From Xenophilus sp003671765 (GTDB lineage Bacteria; Pseudomonadota; Gammaproteobacteria; Burkholderiales; Burkholderiaceae_C), in contig CP166702.1 in the NCBI GenBank assembly GCA_051414805.1, positions 5,518,001-5,582,000 of the forward strand: DNA of 64,000 nt. Direction: 5' to 3'. This document shows, piece after piece, positions 18,939 to 27,267 of this stretch. Within the stretch, counting starts at the first letter, position 1; each line of letters starts with the position of its first letter. The notes beneath the pieces were generated by a model. The model searched no databases. It was not told the DNA's origin and worked only from the letters and a program-made list of their open reading frames with translations. Position numbers and translations under genes: made by a program.

Positions 18939-19098
18939 ATTGCACGTGTCGGGGAACTTGTGCGACACGACGGCATCGCCGGCGCGAAAGGCGTAATCGT
19001 TATAAATCGTTATCGAATGCCGGGCGACGTGCCGGCAGGTGCGCAAGGCCTCCTGCACCGGGGCCGAAAAACGCACCAAATCAGGGAGTGGATAACAA

Positions 19099-20655
19099 AT
19101 GAGTCTGTGTTTGGTGCGCAGCCGTGCGCTGTTGGGGCTTGTGGCTGCGCCAGTCACCGTTGAGGTGCATCTGGCCAATGGCCTGCCGAGCTTCACGCTG
19201 GTCGGACTGGCGGAAGTCGAAGTCAAGGAGGCGCGCGAGCGAGTGCGCTCGGCCTTGCAGAACGCGGGGCTGGAGTTTCCGCACAGCCGCCGCATCACCG
19301 TGAACCTGGCGCCGGCCGACCTGCCCAAGGACTCGGGCCGCTTCGACCTGCCGATCGCGCTGGGCATCCTGGCGGCCAGCGGACAGATCGATGCCGACCG
19401 GCTGGCCGGGCACGAATTCGCCGGCGAGCTGTCGCTGTCTGGCGAACTGCGGCCGGTGCGCGGCGCCCTGGCCATGGCGCTGACGTTACACGGGGAGGAC
19501 GCCGCTACGCGGCTGGTCCTGCCGATGGCCAGCGCCCGCGAGGCAGCGCTGGTGCCGTCGATCGAGGTCTATGGCGCACGCCACCTGCTCGATGTGGTCC
19601 AGCGCTTCCTTCCACCCGACGGCGCGGCGGCGCAGGAGGCCCTGGCCGGCGGCGGCACGGACGGGTGGTCGCGCATGCCCGCAGCGGCGGCCGCCGAGGC
19701 GCCGGCCGGTCCGGACCTGCTGGACGTGAAGGGCCACGCCGCCGCCCGCCGCGTGCTGGAGATCGCGGCCGCGGGCGGACACAGCCTGCTCATGGTCGGG
19801 CCGCCCGGCGCCGGCAAGTCGATGCTGGCCCAGCGCTTCGTCGGCCTGCTGCCGCCGCTGTCGGTCGACGAGGCGCTGGAGTCCGCCGCCATCGCCAGCC
19901 TGGCCGGGCGCTTCGACCTCGGCCGCTTCCTGCAGCGCCCGCTCGCCGCGCCCCACCACTCGGCCAGCGCCGTCGCCCTGGTCGGCGGCGGCTCGCCCCC
20001 GCGACCGGGCGAGATCTCGCTGGCCCACCACGGCGTGCTCTTCCTCGACGAGCTGCCCGAGTTCCCGCGCAGTGCATTGGAGGCGCTGCGCGAACCGCTC
20101 GAGACCGGCCACATCACCATCGCACGCGCCGCGCGGCGCGCCGAGTTCCCGGCCCGCTTCCAGCTCGTCGCGGCCATGAACCCCTGCCCCTGCGGCTTCC
20201 GCGGCTCGTCGCACAAGGCCTGCCGCTGCACGCCAGACCAGGTCGCGCGCTACCAGGGCCGGCTGAGCGGCCCACTGCTCGACCGCATCGACCTGCACAT
20301 CGAGGTGCCCGCCGTCGCGCCCGACGAATTGCTGGCCGCCCCCGCCGGCGAGCCCAGCGCGGCGGTGCGCACGCGCGTGGTCGGGGCGCGCGAGCGCGCC
20401 CTGGCCCGCCAGGGCTGCGCCAACCAGGCGCTGCAAGGGGCGGACATCGACACCCATGCCGCGCTCGATGCCGCCGCCCTCGCCTTCCTGCGCAACGCCG
20501 CCGCCCGCCTGGGCTGGAGCGCCCGCGCCGCCCACCGCGCGCTCAAGGTGGCGCGCACCATCGCCGACCTCGCGGGCGCCGAGGCGATCGCAGTCGCGCA
20601 TGTGGCCGAGGCGATGCAGTACCGGCGTGTGCTCGACGAGGGGGCAAGGAAATGA
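19099..20655 (+). CDS. comM: YifB/ComM-family Mg-chelatase-like AAA+ ATPase
   Basis: A 518-residue protein. The N-terminal Lon-protease-like fold starts SLCLVRSRALLGLVAAPVTV. The AAA+ module has Walker A GPPGAGKSMLAQRF (about residue 234) and Walker B GVLFLDELPEF. A four-cysteine segment NPCPCGFRGSSHKACRCTPD and the Mg_chelatase C domain with DRIDLHIEVP follow. ComM promotes branch migration during natural transformation. ATG 19099 gives the standard start. Confidence 0.95.
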   Translation: MSLCLVRSRALLGLVAAPVTVEVHLANGLPSFTLVGLAEVEVKEARERVRSALQNAGLEFPHSRRITVNLAPADLPKDSGRFDLPIALGILAASGQIDADRLAGHEFAGELSLSGELRPVRGALAMALTLHGEDAATRLVLPMASAREAALVPSIEVYGARHLLDVVQRFLPPDGAAAQEALAGGGTDGWSRMPAAAAAEAPAGPDLLDVKGHAAARRVLEIAAAGGHSLLMVGPPGAGKSMLAQRFVGLLPPLSVDEALESAAIASLAGRFDLGRFLQRPLAAPHHSASAVALVGGGSPPRPGEISLAHHGVLFLDELPEFPRSALEALREPLETGHITIARAARRAEFPARFQLVAAMNPCPCGFRGSSHKACRCTPDQVARYQGRLSGPLLDRIDLHIEVPAVAPDELLAAPAGEPSAAVRTRVVGARERALARQGCANQALQGADIDTHAALDAAALAFLRNAAARLGWSARAAHRALKVARTIADLAGAEAIAVAHVAEAMQYRRVLDEGARK

Positions 20656-20715
20656 AGAAGCGATCGAAGCAAAGTTAGAGGGCGTCCAAAACAACGAACC
20701 AGGGAGCGGGAACCC

Positions 20716-21315
20716 ATGACGACACCAAAAACGACGGACAGCGCTTTTCGGCCGCGCATCGAGGGGCGCATCCTGGACCTGCGCGCGCAGCGCGTGATGT
20801 TGGACGCCGATCTGGCGGCGCTCTACGACGTGCAGACCAAGGTCCTGGTACAGGCGGTGAAACGCAACATCGAACGTTTCCCGCCGGATTTCATGTTCCA
20901 ACTCTCGCCCGAGGAGTGGAGAACTTTGAGGTCACAGACTGTGACCTCAAACGGCCGTGGCGGCCGGCGGACGGCACCGTATGCCTTCACCGAACAGGGC
21001 GTGGCCATGCTGTCTTCGGTGCTGGGCAGCACACGCGCCATCGCGGTGAACATCGAGATCATGCGCACCTTCGTGCGGGTGCGAGCTCTTGCCGCCACAC
21101 ACGCGGACCTGGCCAAGCGCCTGGCCGAGCTGGAGGACAGGACCGAGGGGCTGGAGCTGGCCCACGACACCTTCAGCCGCAACACGCGCCATCAACTGCG
21201 ACAGATCTTCGAGGCCATCCGCGCCCTCACCACACCGCCCGAGCCGCACAAGCGGCCCATCGGGTTCGTCACGCCGCAAGACAGGAAGACACCGAAGGCG
21301 CACGGCAGGAAGTAG
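20716..21315 (+). CDS. ORF6N-domain DNA-binding protein
   Basis: A 199-residue protein. The ORF6N domain spans about residues 15-105: RIEGRILDLRAQRVMLDADL, LYDVQTKVLVQAVKRN, FPPDFMFQLS and APYAFTEQGVAMLSSVL. A coiled-coil region (LAKRLAELEDRTEGLELAHD) and a basic tail follow. ORF6N proteins are common as phage antirepressor-type or stand-alone chromosomal genes. No phage gene, integrase or toxin partner surrounds it. An AGGGAG site lies before ATG 20716. The function is unknown. Confidence 0.88.
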   Translation: MTTPKTTDSAFRPRIEGRILDLRAQRVMLDADLAALYDVQTKVLVQAVKRNIERFPPDFMFQLSPEEWRTLRSQTVTSNGRGGRRTAPYAFTEQGVAMLSSVLGSTRAIAVNIEIMRTFVRVRALAATHADLAKRLAELEDRTEGLELAHDTFSRNTRHQLRQIFEAIRALTTPPEPHKRPIGFVTPQDRKTPKAHGRK

Positions 21316-21347
21316 CACACGAGCACGCGCACCGCGCGGCGCATCAC

Positions 21348-22598
21348 ATGGGGGTCTATACCATCGCAGCTCGATCCCATTCACCTCGCCGCCGCCCCGT
21401 GATCCCGACCCGCTACGACCGCCGCCTCGTCGCCTGGCTGTCGGTGGGCCAGCTCATCAGCTGGGGCAGCATCTTCTACGGCTTCGGCGTGCTGCTGGAG
21501 CCGGTGGAGCAGTCGCTGGGCCTCACGCGCGCGCAGTCCTCGCTGGCCTTCAGCCTGGCGCTGCTGGCCGAGGGCGTGATGGCCTGGCCGGTGGGCCGGT
21601 GGATCGACCGCGGGCACGAACGCGCGGTGATGACGGGCGGCTCGCTGCTGCTGGTCGCAGGGCTGCTGCTGCACAGCCTGGCGAGCGGCCTGTGGAGCTT
21701 CTATGCCGCATGGACGGTGCTGGGACTGGGCCTCGCCGGCACGCTCTACAACCCGGCCTTCGCGGTGGTCACGCGGCGCTTTCCGCTCGACTTCCGGCGC
21801 GCCATCATCACGCTGACTTTCCTGGGCGGGCTGGCGAGCACGGTGTTCATCCCGCTCGTGGCCTGGGGCGTGGCGCACGCGGGCTGGCGCATGACCGTGC
21901 TGGGGCTGGCCGCCGTGCATCTGCTGGTGTGCGCGCCGCTGCACTTCCACTGGCTGCGCGGCGCGCCGCCCGCGGCACTGGCGGCCGCGGCACCGACCGA
22001 CGCCGAGGCCGACCCGGGCCTGCGTGCCCATCTGCGCAGCGCGCCCTTCTTGCTCATCGGCGTGTTCGTGGTGCTGCTGATGGCGGTGACCGCCGCGCTG
22101 CCGCCGCACATGGTGAGCCTGCTGCGCGGCGCGGGCCTGGCCGAATCGTGGGCGATCGCGGTGCCGGCGAGCATCGGTGCCGTGCAGGTGCTGGGGCGTG
22201 CGCTGCTCTACGTCTTCGAGCACCGCTTCGACCTGCACCTGGCCAACCGCCTCATCCCCTGCCTGATCCCGGTCGGCCTGGCGGCCCTGCTCGCCGGCGC
22301 GGGCCACACCTGGGCGGCCCTGCTCTTCGTGGCCTTCTACGGCATGGGCAACGGGATGCTGACGATCGTGAAGGGCACGGCCATCGCGCAGTACGTGAGC
22401 CGCGCGCACGTGGCCACGCTCAATGGGGCGCTGGGGCTGCCCACTGCCGTGGCGCGAGCCGTCGCGCCGTGGCTGCTGGGCGTGCTGTGGCAGCCGGTGG
22501 GCGGCTACACGGCGGGACTGTGGGTGCTGCTGTCGGCCAGCGTGGTGGCCGTGATTGCGCTGGTGTTGGCGCAGCGCCTCTCGCTATCGAATTCATAG
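21348..22598 (+). CDS. MFS transporter
   Basis: A 416-residue protein from ATG 21348 (GTG 21399 would give 399 residues and is an equally good start). Twelve predicted membrane segments and the MFS loop motif in GRWIDRGHERAVMTGG are visible. It begins RYDRRLVAWLSVGQLISWGS, typical of oxalate/formate-like or monocarboxylate MFS proteins. The substrate is not readable. The last codons and the TAG stop lie within a dispersed repeat (22583-22645), so the C-terminus has been reset by that element. Confidence 0.85.
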   Translation: MGVYTIAARSHSPRRRPVIPTRYDRRLVAWLSVGQLISWGSIFYGFGVLLEPVEQSLGLTRAQSSLAFSLALLAEGVMAWPVGRWIDRGHERAVMTGGSLLLVAGLLLHSLASGLWSFYAAWTVLGLGLAGTLYNPAFAVVTRRFPLDFRRAIITLTFLGGLASTVFIPLVAWGVAHAGWRMTVLGLAAVHLLVCAPLHFHWLRGAPPAALAAAAPTDAEADPGLRAHLRSAPFLLIGVFVVLLMAVTAALPPHMVSLLRGAGLAESWAIAVPASIGAVQVLGRALLYVFEHRFDLHLANRLIPCLIPVGLAALLAGAGHTWAALLFVAFYGMGNGMLTIVKGTAIAQYVSRAHVATLNGALGLPTAVARAVAPWLLGVLWQPVGGYTAGLWVLLSASVVAVIALVLAQRLSLSNS

Positions 22599-22645
22599 CT
22601 GCCCGCGCAAGCAGGACGGGCGCCGCAGGCCGATTTGGCTTGAAT
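22583..22645 (+). repeat. Dispersed 62-bp repeat, family 1, supplying the MFS stop codon
   Basis: The copy begins GCTATCGAATTCATAGC and continues AGGACGGGCGCCGCAGGCCG then ATTTGGCTT. It aligns with the copies at 9708-9769 (minus) and 33705-33766 (plus). The palindromic head contains the TAG that ends the MFS reading frame. Confidence 0.75.
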
Positions 22646-22656
22646 CTCCAGCGCCC

Positions 22657-22911
22657 TCAGCGCGCGGAAGCGAACATCACGATCAGCATCACGATGCCGG
22701 CGACGAAGGCGACCATGCGCACCACCCAGGGCACGACCAGCCAGGCGGCGATGGCCGCGACCACCTTGCCCAGCAGGCCGGCGGTGACGACCGGCTCGCG
22801 CCGCGGCGGTGCGTCGGCGGGCGCGGCCGCCACCGGCGCGCCGCAGGAAGGGCAGCTCCTGGCCAGGGTCGAGACCTGGTGGCCGCATTCGGGACAGGCG
22901 ATGAGGGCCAT
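22657..22911 (-). CDS. Small zinc-ribbon membrane protein
   Basis: An 84-residue protein. The N-terminal double-CxxC zinc ribbon is CPECGHQVSTLARSCPSCGA. A Pro/Ala linker follows, then one or two hydrophobic segments (LLGKVVAAIAAWLVVPWVV and AFVAGIVMLIVMF). It is the last gene of the minus-strand surface-protein cluster, 26 bp after the OmpA-like gene, and may be co-transcribed. The role is unknown; such ribbons often anchor protein-protein contacts at the membrane. Confidence 0.78.
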   Translation of the reverse strand: MALIACPECGHQVSTLARSCPSCGAPVAAAPADAPPRREPVVTAGLLGKVVAAIAAWLVVPWVVRMVAFVAGIVMLIVMFASAR

Positions 22912-22937
22912 GGTTTCTCCGTGGGATGGGCCGCCGG

Positions 22938-23636
22938 TCAGGACGCCGGCCGCGTGCCCGGCGCCTCGATCACGATCTCGACGCGGCGGTTGCGTTGGCG
23001 GCCTTCGGGGTCGTCGCTGCCGTCGGCGTGCTGGTTGGGCGCCACGGGGCGGCGCTTGCCCAGCCCCTCGGTGGCGATGGCGCGGCCACCCGCCGCCGAA
23101 CGCAGACGCTCCGCCACCGCTTGCGCGCGGCGCAGCGACAGCGCATCGTTGTAGGCCTCGCTGCCCTTCGCGTCGGTGTGGCCACGCACGGCGATGGGCG
23201 CATTCGCATAGCTCTGCAGCAGCTCGGCCGCCTTCGCCAGCGACGCCTGCGCGTCGGCCCGCAGCTCGGCCTTGTCGAAGTCGAACAGCACGTCGGCCGG
23301 CAGGTCGATGACGATGGCCTGCTGCGGCGTCTCGCGCGCCTGCAGGGTGTCGAGCAGTTCGCGCGTGCGCGCGAGCCGCGCGGGGGGCACCTCGGCCAGC
23401 CGGAAGCGCGTGGCAGGTCCGGCGGCGGGCGCGAAGGTCGACGAGGCACCGGCGGGCCCGAAGCTGCTGCCCGTGCCGGCCGGGCGCAGCTCGCTGCGCG
23501 GCGCGTCGGCCTGCGGCACGAAGCGGCTGGGCGTGTCGGCGAGCGGGGTGGCGCTTCGCTGCACGCGGTACTCGGCACCGGCAGCCAGTGCGCACGACAT
23601 CAGCAGCACGCCGGCGAGCGCGCGCCGGCCCTTCAT
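22938..23636 (-). CDS. OmpA-family peptidoglycan-binding protein
   Basis: A 232-residue protein. A signal peptide ends near LAAGAEYRVQ, followed by a Pro/Ala-rich region. The OmpA C-terminal domain (about residues 115-225) has VLFDFDKAELRADAQASLAK, IAVRGHTDAKGSEAYNDALS and RRVEIVIEAPG. The Asp and Arg that hold diaminopimelate are present. ATG 23636 overlaps the stop of the preceding lipoprotein gene (ATGA). In this cluster it would tie the export apparatus to the cell wall. Confidence 0.9.
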   Translation of the reverse strand: MKGRRALAGVLLMSCALAAGAEYRVQRSATPLADTPSRFVPQADAPRSELRPAGTGSSFGPAGASSTFAPAAGPATRFRLAEVPPARLARTRELLDTLQARETPQQAIVIDLPADVLFDFDKAELRADAQASLAKAAELLQSYANAPIAVRGHTDAKGSEAYNDALSLRRAQAVAERLRSAAGGRAIATEGLGKRRPVAPNQHADGSDDPEGRQRNRRVEIVIEAPGTRPAS

Positions 23637-24232
23637 GAACCGGCCGGCTTGAGCGGCAGGTCGATCGTCAGGCCGGGGCTGTTGGGGTCGTCCTGCGGGC
23701 TGCCTTCGTTGAGCACCAGCTTGACCTGCGTGGCCGAAGGCGGCACAGCGCCGAGGAAGATCAGGCGCCCTTCCATCGTGTCGCCGTTCTTGATCTTGAG
23801 GTAGCGGTTGTCCTCGACGCGCTTGAGCATCAGCTTGTTGCCGTCGGCGTCCTGCAGGTAGGTGTCGCCGGATGCCATCTGCGTCCAGTTGGTGAGCTGG
23901 CTCGCGAAGGAGGCGCTCACCGTGAGCACCGTCGCGTCGGGCCCGAGCTCGATGCCCTTGACGCGCACCGTGAGGCCCGCGCTGGCCACGCCCTGCACGG
24001 ACAGCGGCAGTTCGCGTGCCGCGGCGGGCGCCGGCGCAGGCGCAGGGGCCGCGGGTGCCGTCGCCACGGCCGGCGGTGCGGGCGTGGGCGCCGCCGCCAC
24101 GGGGGCCGGTGCCGGCGTCACCGCGGGCGGCGTCGCGTCGGTCGCGCGGTCGGAACAAGCCGCAGCGAAGAAGGTCGCCGCCACGGCCACCGCGACCGCT
24201 GCACGAGGGGAAGTCTTCGAAGCCATCGTCAT
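23633..24232 (-). CDS. Periplasmic lipoprotein of unknown function
   Basis: A 199-residue protein with a lipoprotein signal peptide: AVAVAVAATFFAAACSDRAT, with the lipidated Cys in AAAC. A Pro/Ala/Val-rich tether follows, then a beta-rich domain (GLTVRVKGIELGPDATVLTV and TYLQDADGNKLMLKRVEDNR). It overlaps its neighbours on both sides by ATGA motifs, so it is translated as part of the operon. I do not recognise the domain. The tether suggests it reaches from a membrane into the periplasm. Confidence 0.82.
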   Translation of the reverse strand: MTMASKTSPRAAVAVAVAATFFAAACSDRATDATPPAVTPAPAPVAAAPTPAPPAVATAPAAPAPAPAPAAARELPLSVQGVASAGLTVRVKGIELGPDATVLTVSASFASQLTNWTQMASGDTYLQDADGNKLMLKRVEDNRYLKIKNGDTMEGRLIFLGAVPPSATQVKLVLNEGSPQDDPNSPGLTIDLPLKPAGS

Positions 24233-24606
24233 CGGATGTTGATGCTGTTCACGTTGGCCGCGCCCGGCTGGCCGTGCGCACAGTCCGCGTCGGCCGTGAC
24301 GTCGCGGGTGTTGCGGCCGGTCACGATCACGGTGCGGCCCTCGAGCGCCCGCTTGTCGACGTTCACGCTGTTCACGTTCGCGCCCCGGCCGGTGGCCGCC
24401 GTTCGCCCGTCGCCGCAGCGCACCTGCACGTTGGTCGCGGTGTTGCCGGTGATCTCGATGCGGTTGGTGCCGCGGCCCGGGTTGTCGATGACGGTGCGGT
24501 CGTCGGCCGACGCGGCAGGTGCGGCGAGCAGGCCGCCCAGCGCGGCCAGCGCCAGGCCGGCAAGCGACGCGCGGCGCGCGGGGCGGGGGTGCGAAGGTCG
24601 TGGCAT
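24229..24606 (-). CDS. Small secreted repeat protein (two-unit module, Cys-containing)
   Basis: A 125-residue protein. A signal peptide (LAGLALAALGGLLAAPAASA) precedes a mature part of about 85 residues made of two units. Each unit runs from an I-T-G/V-T-G-N strand to an ending ANVNSVNV or ANVNSINIR. The same units build the 122-residue protein at 30897 and the N-terminal half of the 1166-residue protein at 27268. Each unit holds one cysteine (VQVRCGDG and DADCAHGQ), unlike the other two proteins, so a disulfide may form. It could be a minor or capping subunit. Confidence 0.8.
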   Translation of the reverse strand: MPRPSHPRPARRASLAGLALAALGGLLAAPAASADDRTVIDNPGRGTNRIEITGNTATNVQVRCGDGRTAATGRGANVNSVNVDKRALEGRTVIVTGRNTRDVTADADCAHGQPGAANVNSINIR

Positions 24607-24616
24607 GGATGCTTCC

Positions 24617-25549
24617 TCAGGGCGTGCTGCGCGGCGTGAGGCTCTCCTGGCCCGGCAGTCCGCCCAGCGGCGATGCCACGGCGGGCGCGGGCGGTGCGCT
24701 CTGCGCCTGCACGGCGCCCATGCCGGGGAGGCGCGAGATGTTCGCGCCGCCACCCGGTGCGGGGCCACCGGCCGGCGCGGGCACCACCGCCGGGCCGCCG
24801 GCAGCGGCCGTCCCCGGTGCGGCGCCCTGGCTGCGCAGCTTGGTTTCGAGTTCGCTGGCGAAACGGTCCGCCAGCACGACTTCCTCGGCCGCCATTTCGT
24901 TGCCGAGGCTGTTGATGGTGTCGGTCGCCTGCTTCGCGCTGGCGCTGCCCGGCACGGCCAGGCGCTGCGCGAGCCGCGCATAGCCCAGGGCCTTGATGTT
25001 GTCCTGCGGCGCACCGCGGCCGCTCTTGTAGAGCTCGCTCAGGCGCTGCATCGCGCGCGGGTCGCCGCGCACCGCCCCCAACAGGTACCAGCGGTAGGCC
25101 TGCCCGATGTCGGACACGCCGCTGCGGTTGCTCTGGTAGGCATCGCCCAGCAGCGTGAGCAGGTTGGGGTTGTTGGTGCGCAGCGCGTCTTCCTTCAGCC
25201 GCGCGATCTCGTTCGCATACAGCGGGCCCTGGCAGCCCGCGTTGACCACGCCGCGTTCGATGGCCTGCTGGCAGGACTCCACATAGCGCGCGCCGGTGTC
25301 ACCGCCCGGCGCGGCCGTGGCGCCCGCGGGCGTGATCGGCGTCGCGGCCGCGGAGGACGGCGCGCCCGTGCCGCCGACCGTGACGGTCGAGCGCGCAGCG
25401 GCCGAAGGGGCCGCAGCCCCCGTGCTGGCCGCGGCCTGCGCCCAGGCGCTGGATGCGGCCGGCCCCAGCGTGCAGGCCGCGAGCGCCAGCGCGCCGGCGC
25501 CCGTGCGGAACTGCGTGCGCCAGGGATGCGACGAACGAACTCCCGGCAT
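24617..25549 (-). CDS. Secreted Sel1/TPR-repeat protein
   Basis: A 310-residue protein. After a signal peptide (ALALAACTLGPAASSAWA) and an Ala/Pro-rich stretch, helical repeats follow from about residue 95. LLTLLGDAYQSNRSGVSDIG, QAYRWYLLGAVRGDPRAMQR and LSELYKSGRGAPQDNIKALG have the Sel1 pattern. The tail is Pro/Gly rich. ATG 25549 overlaps the stop of the CsgG-like gene (TGATG). A periplasmic helper or scaffold for the exporter is a reasonable guess. Confidence 0.82.
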   Translation of the reverse strand: MPGVRSSHPWRTQFRTGAGALALAACTLGPAASSAWAQAAASTGAAAPSAAARSTVTVGGTGAPSSAAATPITPAGATAAPGGDTGARYVESCQQAIERGVVNAGCQGPLYANEIARLKEDALRTNNPNLLTLLGDAYQSNRSGVSDIGQAYRWYLLGAVRGDPRAMQRLSELYKSGRGAPQDNIKALGYARLAQRLAVPGSASAKQATDTINSLGNEMAAEEVVLADRFASELETKLRSQGAAPGTAAAGGPAVVPAPAGGPAPGGGANISRLPGMGAVQAQSAPPAPAVASPLGGLPGQESLTPRSTP

Positions 25550-26727
25550 CAGGTGCCCACCTTCGCCGGTGCGGCCGGCGTGCCCGGAGCGGCCGGCGCG
25601 GCCGTGCCCGCGGTCTGCGGCGGCGGGTCCCACGGCATCGGCACGCCGAAGAACAGCGGCTCGAAGCCCTTCCAGCTCAGCACGTCGACGGTGTCGCCCA
25701 GCTGCGGATAGCGCGTGGAATACACGCGGCGCAGCGCTTCCTTGGTGGGCTCGTCGAGCTGCTGGTTGACGGTGACGTTCTCGCCGTACTTGCGCAGCAT
25801 GACCTGGATCAGGCCGACCTTCAGCTGCGGCGTGAGGCCCTCGAAGGAGCGTTGCATGTTCTCGACCACCACCGGGTCGGGCACGCCGTTGGGGATGCAG
25901 CGCCAGTAGGGCGTGTTGGTCGCCTTGCCCATCAGCTCGAGCACGCTCAGGTCGACCAGCGTGCGGATCGCCGAGTGGCGGCCCTGCAGGTACTTGCCCT
26001 CGAGCTTGAAGCCGAAGGAGTCGCCGTAGAAGCCCAGGCTGGCGTTGTCCTCGGCGCTGAAGTTCAGCACCTTGATGACGTTCGAGGCCTGGATGCGCGG
26101 CACCATCTGCTGCGTGCTGAAGCTCACCAGGTTCAGGTCGAGCGCGAGGGCCGAGAGAATGGCGGTGCGCTTGAAGTCGGCGCCGATGTTGGTCTCGCCC
26201 TTGCCCTTGCCGAAGTCGACGCTGGCCGAGTTGGAGCGGCCCGCGCCCGAAAGCGCACGGTCGAACTCGGTGAGCGCGCCGGTGATCAGGAAGTCGGGCA
26301 TGGTCACGCCGAACTTCGCGCCCAGCTGCGCCTGCGAGATCAGGTAGTCGGGGTGGTAGGGCACGTACACGATGCGCGCCCCGATGCGGTTGACCGCCGT
26401 GCGGACCATCTCGGTGATGTCGCCCGGGATCTCCGAACCCACCAGCGGGTTCGACAGGTTGGTGGCGTCGAGGATGTTGCGCGTCTGCATGTAGACCACC
26501 GGGTCGCCATCCTTGTAGATGTCGAGCATGTGGCCGAAGCGCCCGAGCGAGACGGCGTAACTGCTGAGGTTCGCCGTGGGCAGCTGCTTGGCGGCCTCGC
26601 GTTCGGCCAGCAGCTTGTCGGCATCGTTGAGGGCGTTCTCGGTGGTGGCGCAGCCGGCCAGGAGGGCGGCCGTGGCGGCCAGGGCGAGCGCCCCGCGCCG
26701 CACGCGTGAAGAGGTGTGCGATGTCAT
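25549..26727 (-). CDS. CsgG-like outer-membrane lipoprotein (candidate export channel)
   Basis: A 392-residue lipoprotein: ALAATAALLAGCATTENALN has a clear lipobox with Cys25. The core resembles CsgG/HfaB in order: AVSLGRFGHMLDIYKDGDPV, then EMVRTAVNRIGARIVYVP, PDFLITGALTEFDRALSGAG, the strand LSALALDLNLVSFSTQQMVP, then EGKYLQGRHSAIRTLVDLSV and LELMGKATNTPYWRC. CsgG forms a nonameric outer-membrane pore that secretes curli subunits. Placed among small secreted repeat proteins, a similar role is likely. The C-terminal 120 residues, ending in a Pro/Ala tail, are longer than in CsgG. No database search was run. Confidence 0.72.
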   Translation of the reverse strand: MTSHTSSRVRRGALALAATAALLAGCATTENALNDADKLLAEREAAKQLPTANLSSYAVSLGRFGHMLDIYKDGDPVVYMQTRNILDATNLSNPLVGSEIPGDITEMVRTAVNRIGARIVYVPYHPDYLISQAQLGAKFGVTMPDFLITGALTEFDRALSGAGRSNSASVDFGKGKGETNIGADFKRTAILSALALDLNLVSFSTQQMVPRIQASNVIKVLNFSAEDNASLGFYGDSFGFKLEGKYLQGRHSAIRTLVDLSVLELMGKATNTPYWRCIPNGVPDPVVVENMQRSFEGLTPQLKVGLIQVMLRKYGENVTVNQQLDEPTKEALRRVYSTRYPQLGDTVDVLSWKGFEPLFFGVPMPWDPPPQTAGTAAPAAPGTPAAPAKVGT

Positions 26728-26815
26728 TCGGTCAACCGGACAGGGAGTTGTTGTTCATGCGGGGCCGCATCACTCGGCCCCGGTTCGCCGGACGCTGCCA
26801 TGCAGCGCAGCACGG

Positions 26816-27235
26816 TCACTTGCCGTTGTTCAGGACCGTGATGTTCTCCACCCCCTTGCCGTCGACGAACAGCGTCACGTTGCCACTCACGTTGCCCTGA
26901 ATGGTCGGGCTCGCAATGCGCAGCTGGCCGTCGGCCCCCTGCGACACGTTGCTGTAGTCGGTGCGGATGACCAGGTTGGTCTGGTTGGCCGGCAGCTTGA
27001 GCGTGCCGTCCGGCTGCACCAGCGCCTGCTGGTCCACCACCTTGTTCTGCTCCAGCGCGCGCGCCACGCGTGCGCGGGCCGTCACGCCCGGGGTCACGCC
27101 GTCGATGAGCTTGACGCCCGCGTCCTTGTTGTCCCGGTAGGCCCCGAGGGCCTCGCCGTAGTTGATGAGCTGGGCCGACGCCGCCCCCGACGCGAGCAGC
27201 GCCAGCGCACCGATGAGGTGTGTCGTCTTCGTCAT
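26816..27235 (-). CDS. Small secreted protein of the CsgG-like cluster
   Basis: A 139-residue protein starting at ATG 27235, with signal peptide LIGALALLASGAASAQLINY. The mature part has a helical segment (AYRDNKDAGVKLIDGVTPGV and ARVARALEQNKVVDQQALVQ) and a beta-rich C-terminus (NQTNLVIRTDYSNVSQG and NVTLFVDGKGVENITVLNNG). The final ITVLN resembles the VTVLNM end of the 1166-residue protein 32 bp upstream, suggesting a shared C-terminal signal or contact strand. I do not recognise the family. Confidence 0.75.
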   Translation of the reverse strand: MTKTTHLIGALALLASGAASAQLINYGEALGAYRDNKDAGVKLIDGVTPGVTARARVARALEQNKVVDQQALVQPDGTLKLPANQTNLVIRTDYSNVSQGADGQLRIASPTIQGNVSGNVTLFVDGKGVENITVLNNGK

Positions 27236-27267
27236 GATTCGCTCCTTCCGCGCGGCCTCGGCCGTCC

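Noticed and set aside
19072..19118. Inverted repeat CGCACCAAA / TTTGGTGCG around the comM start, considered as an NtrC site.
   Set aside because: The 29-base spacer and half-sites do not fit the NtrC consensus (GCAC-N7-GTGC), and the repeat overlaps the comM start codon.
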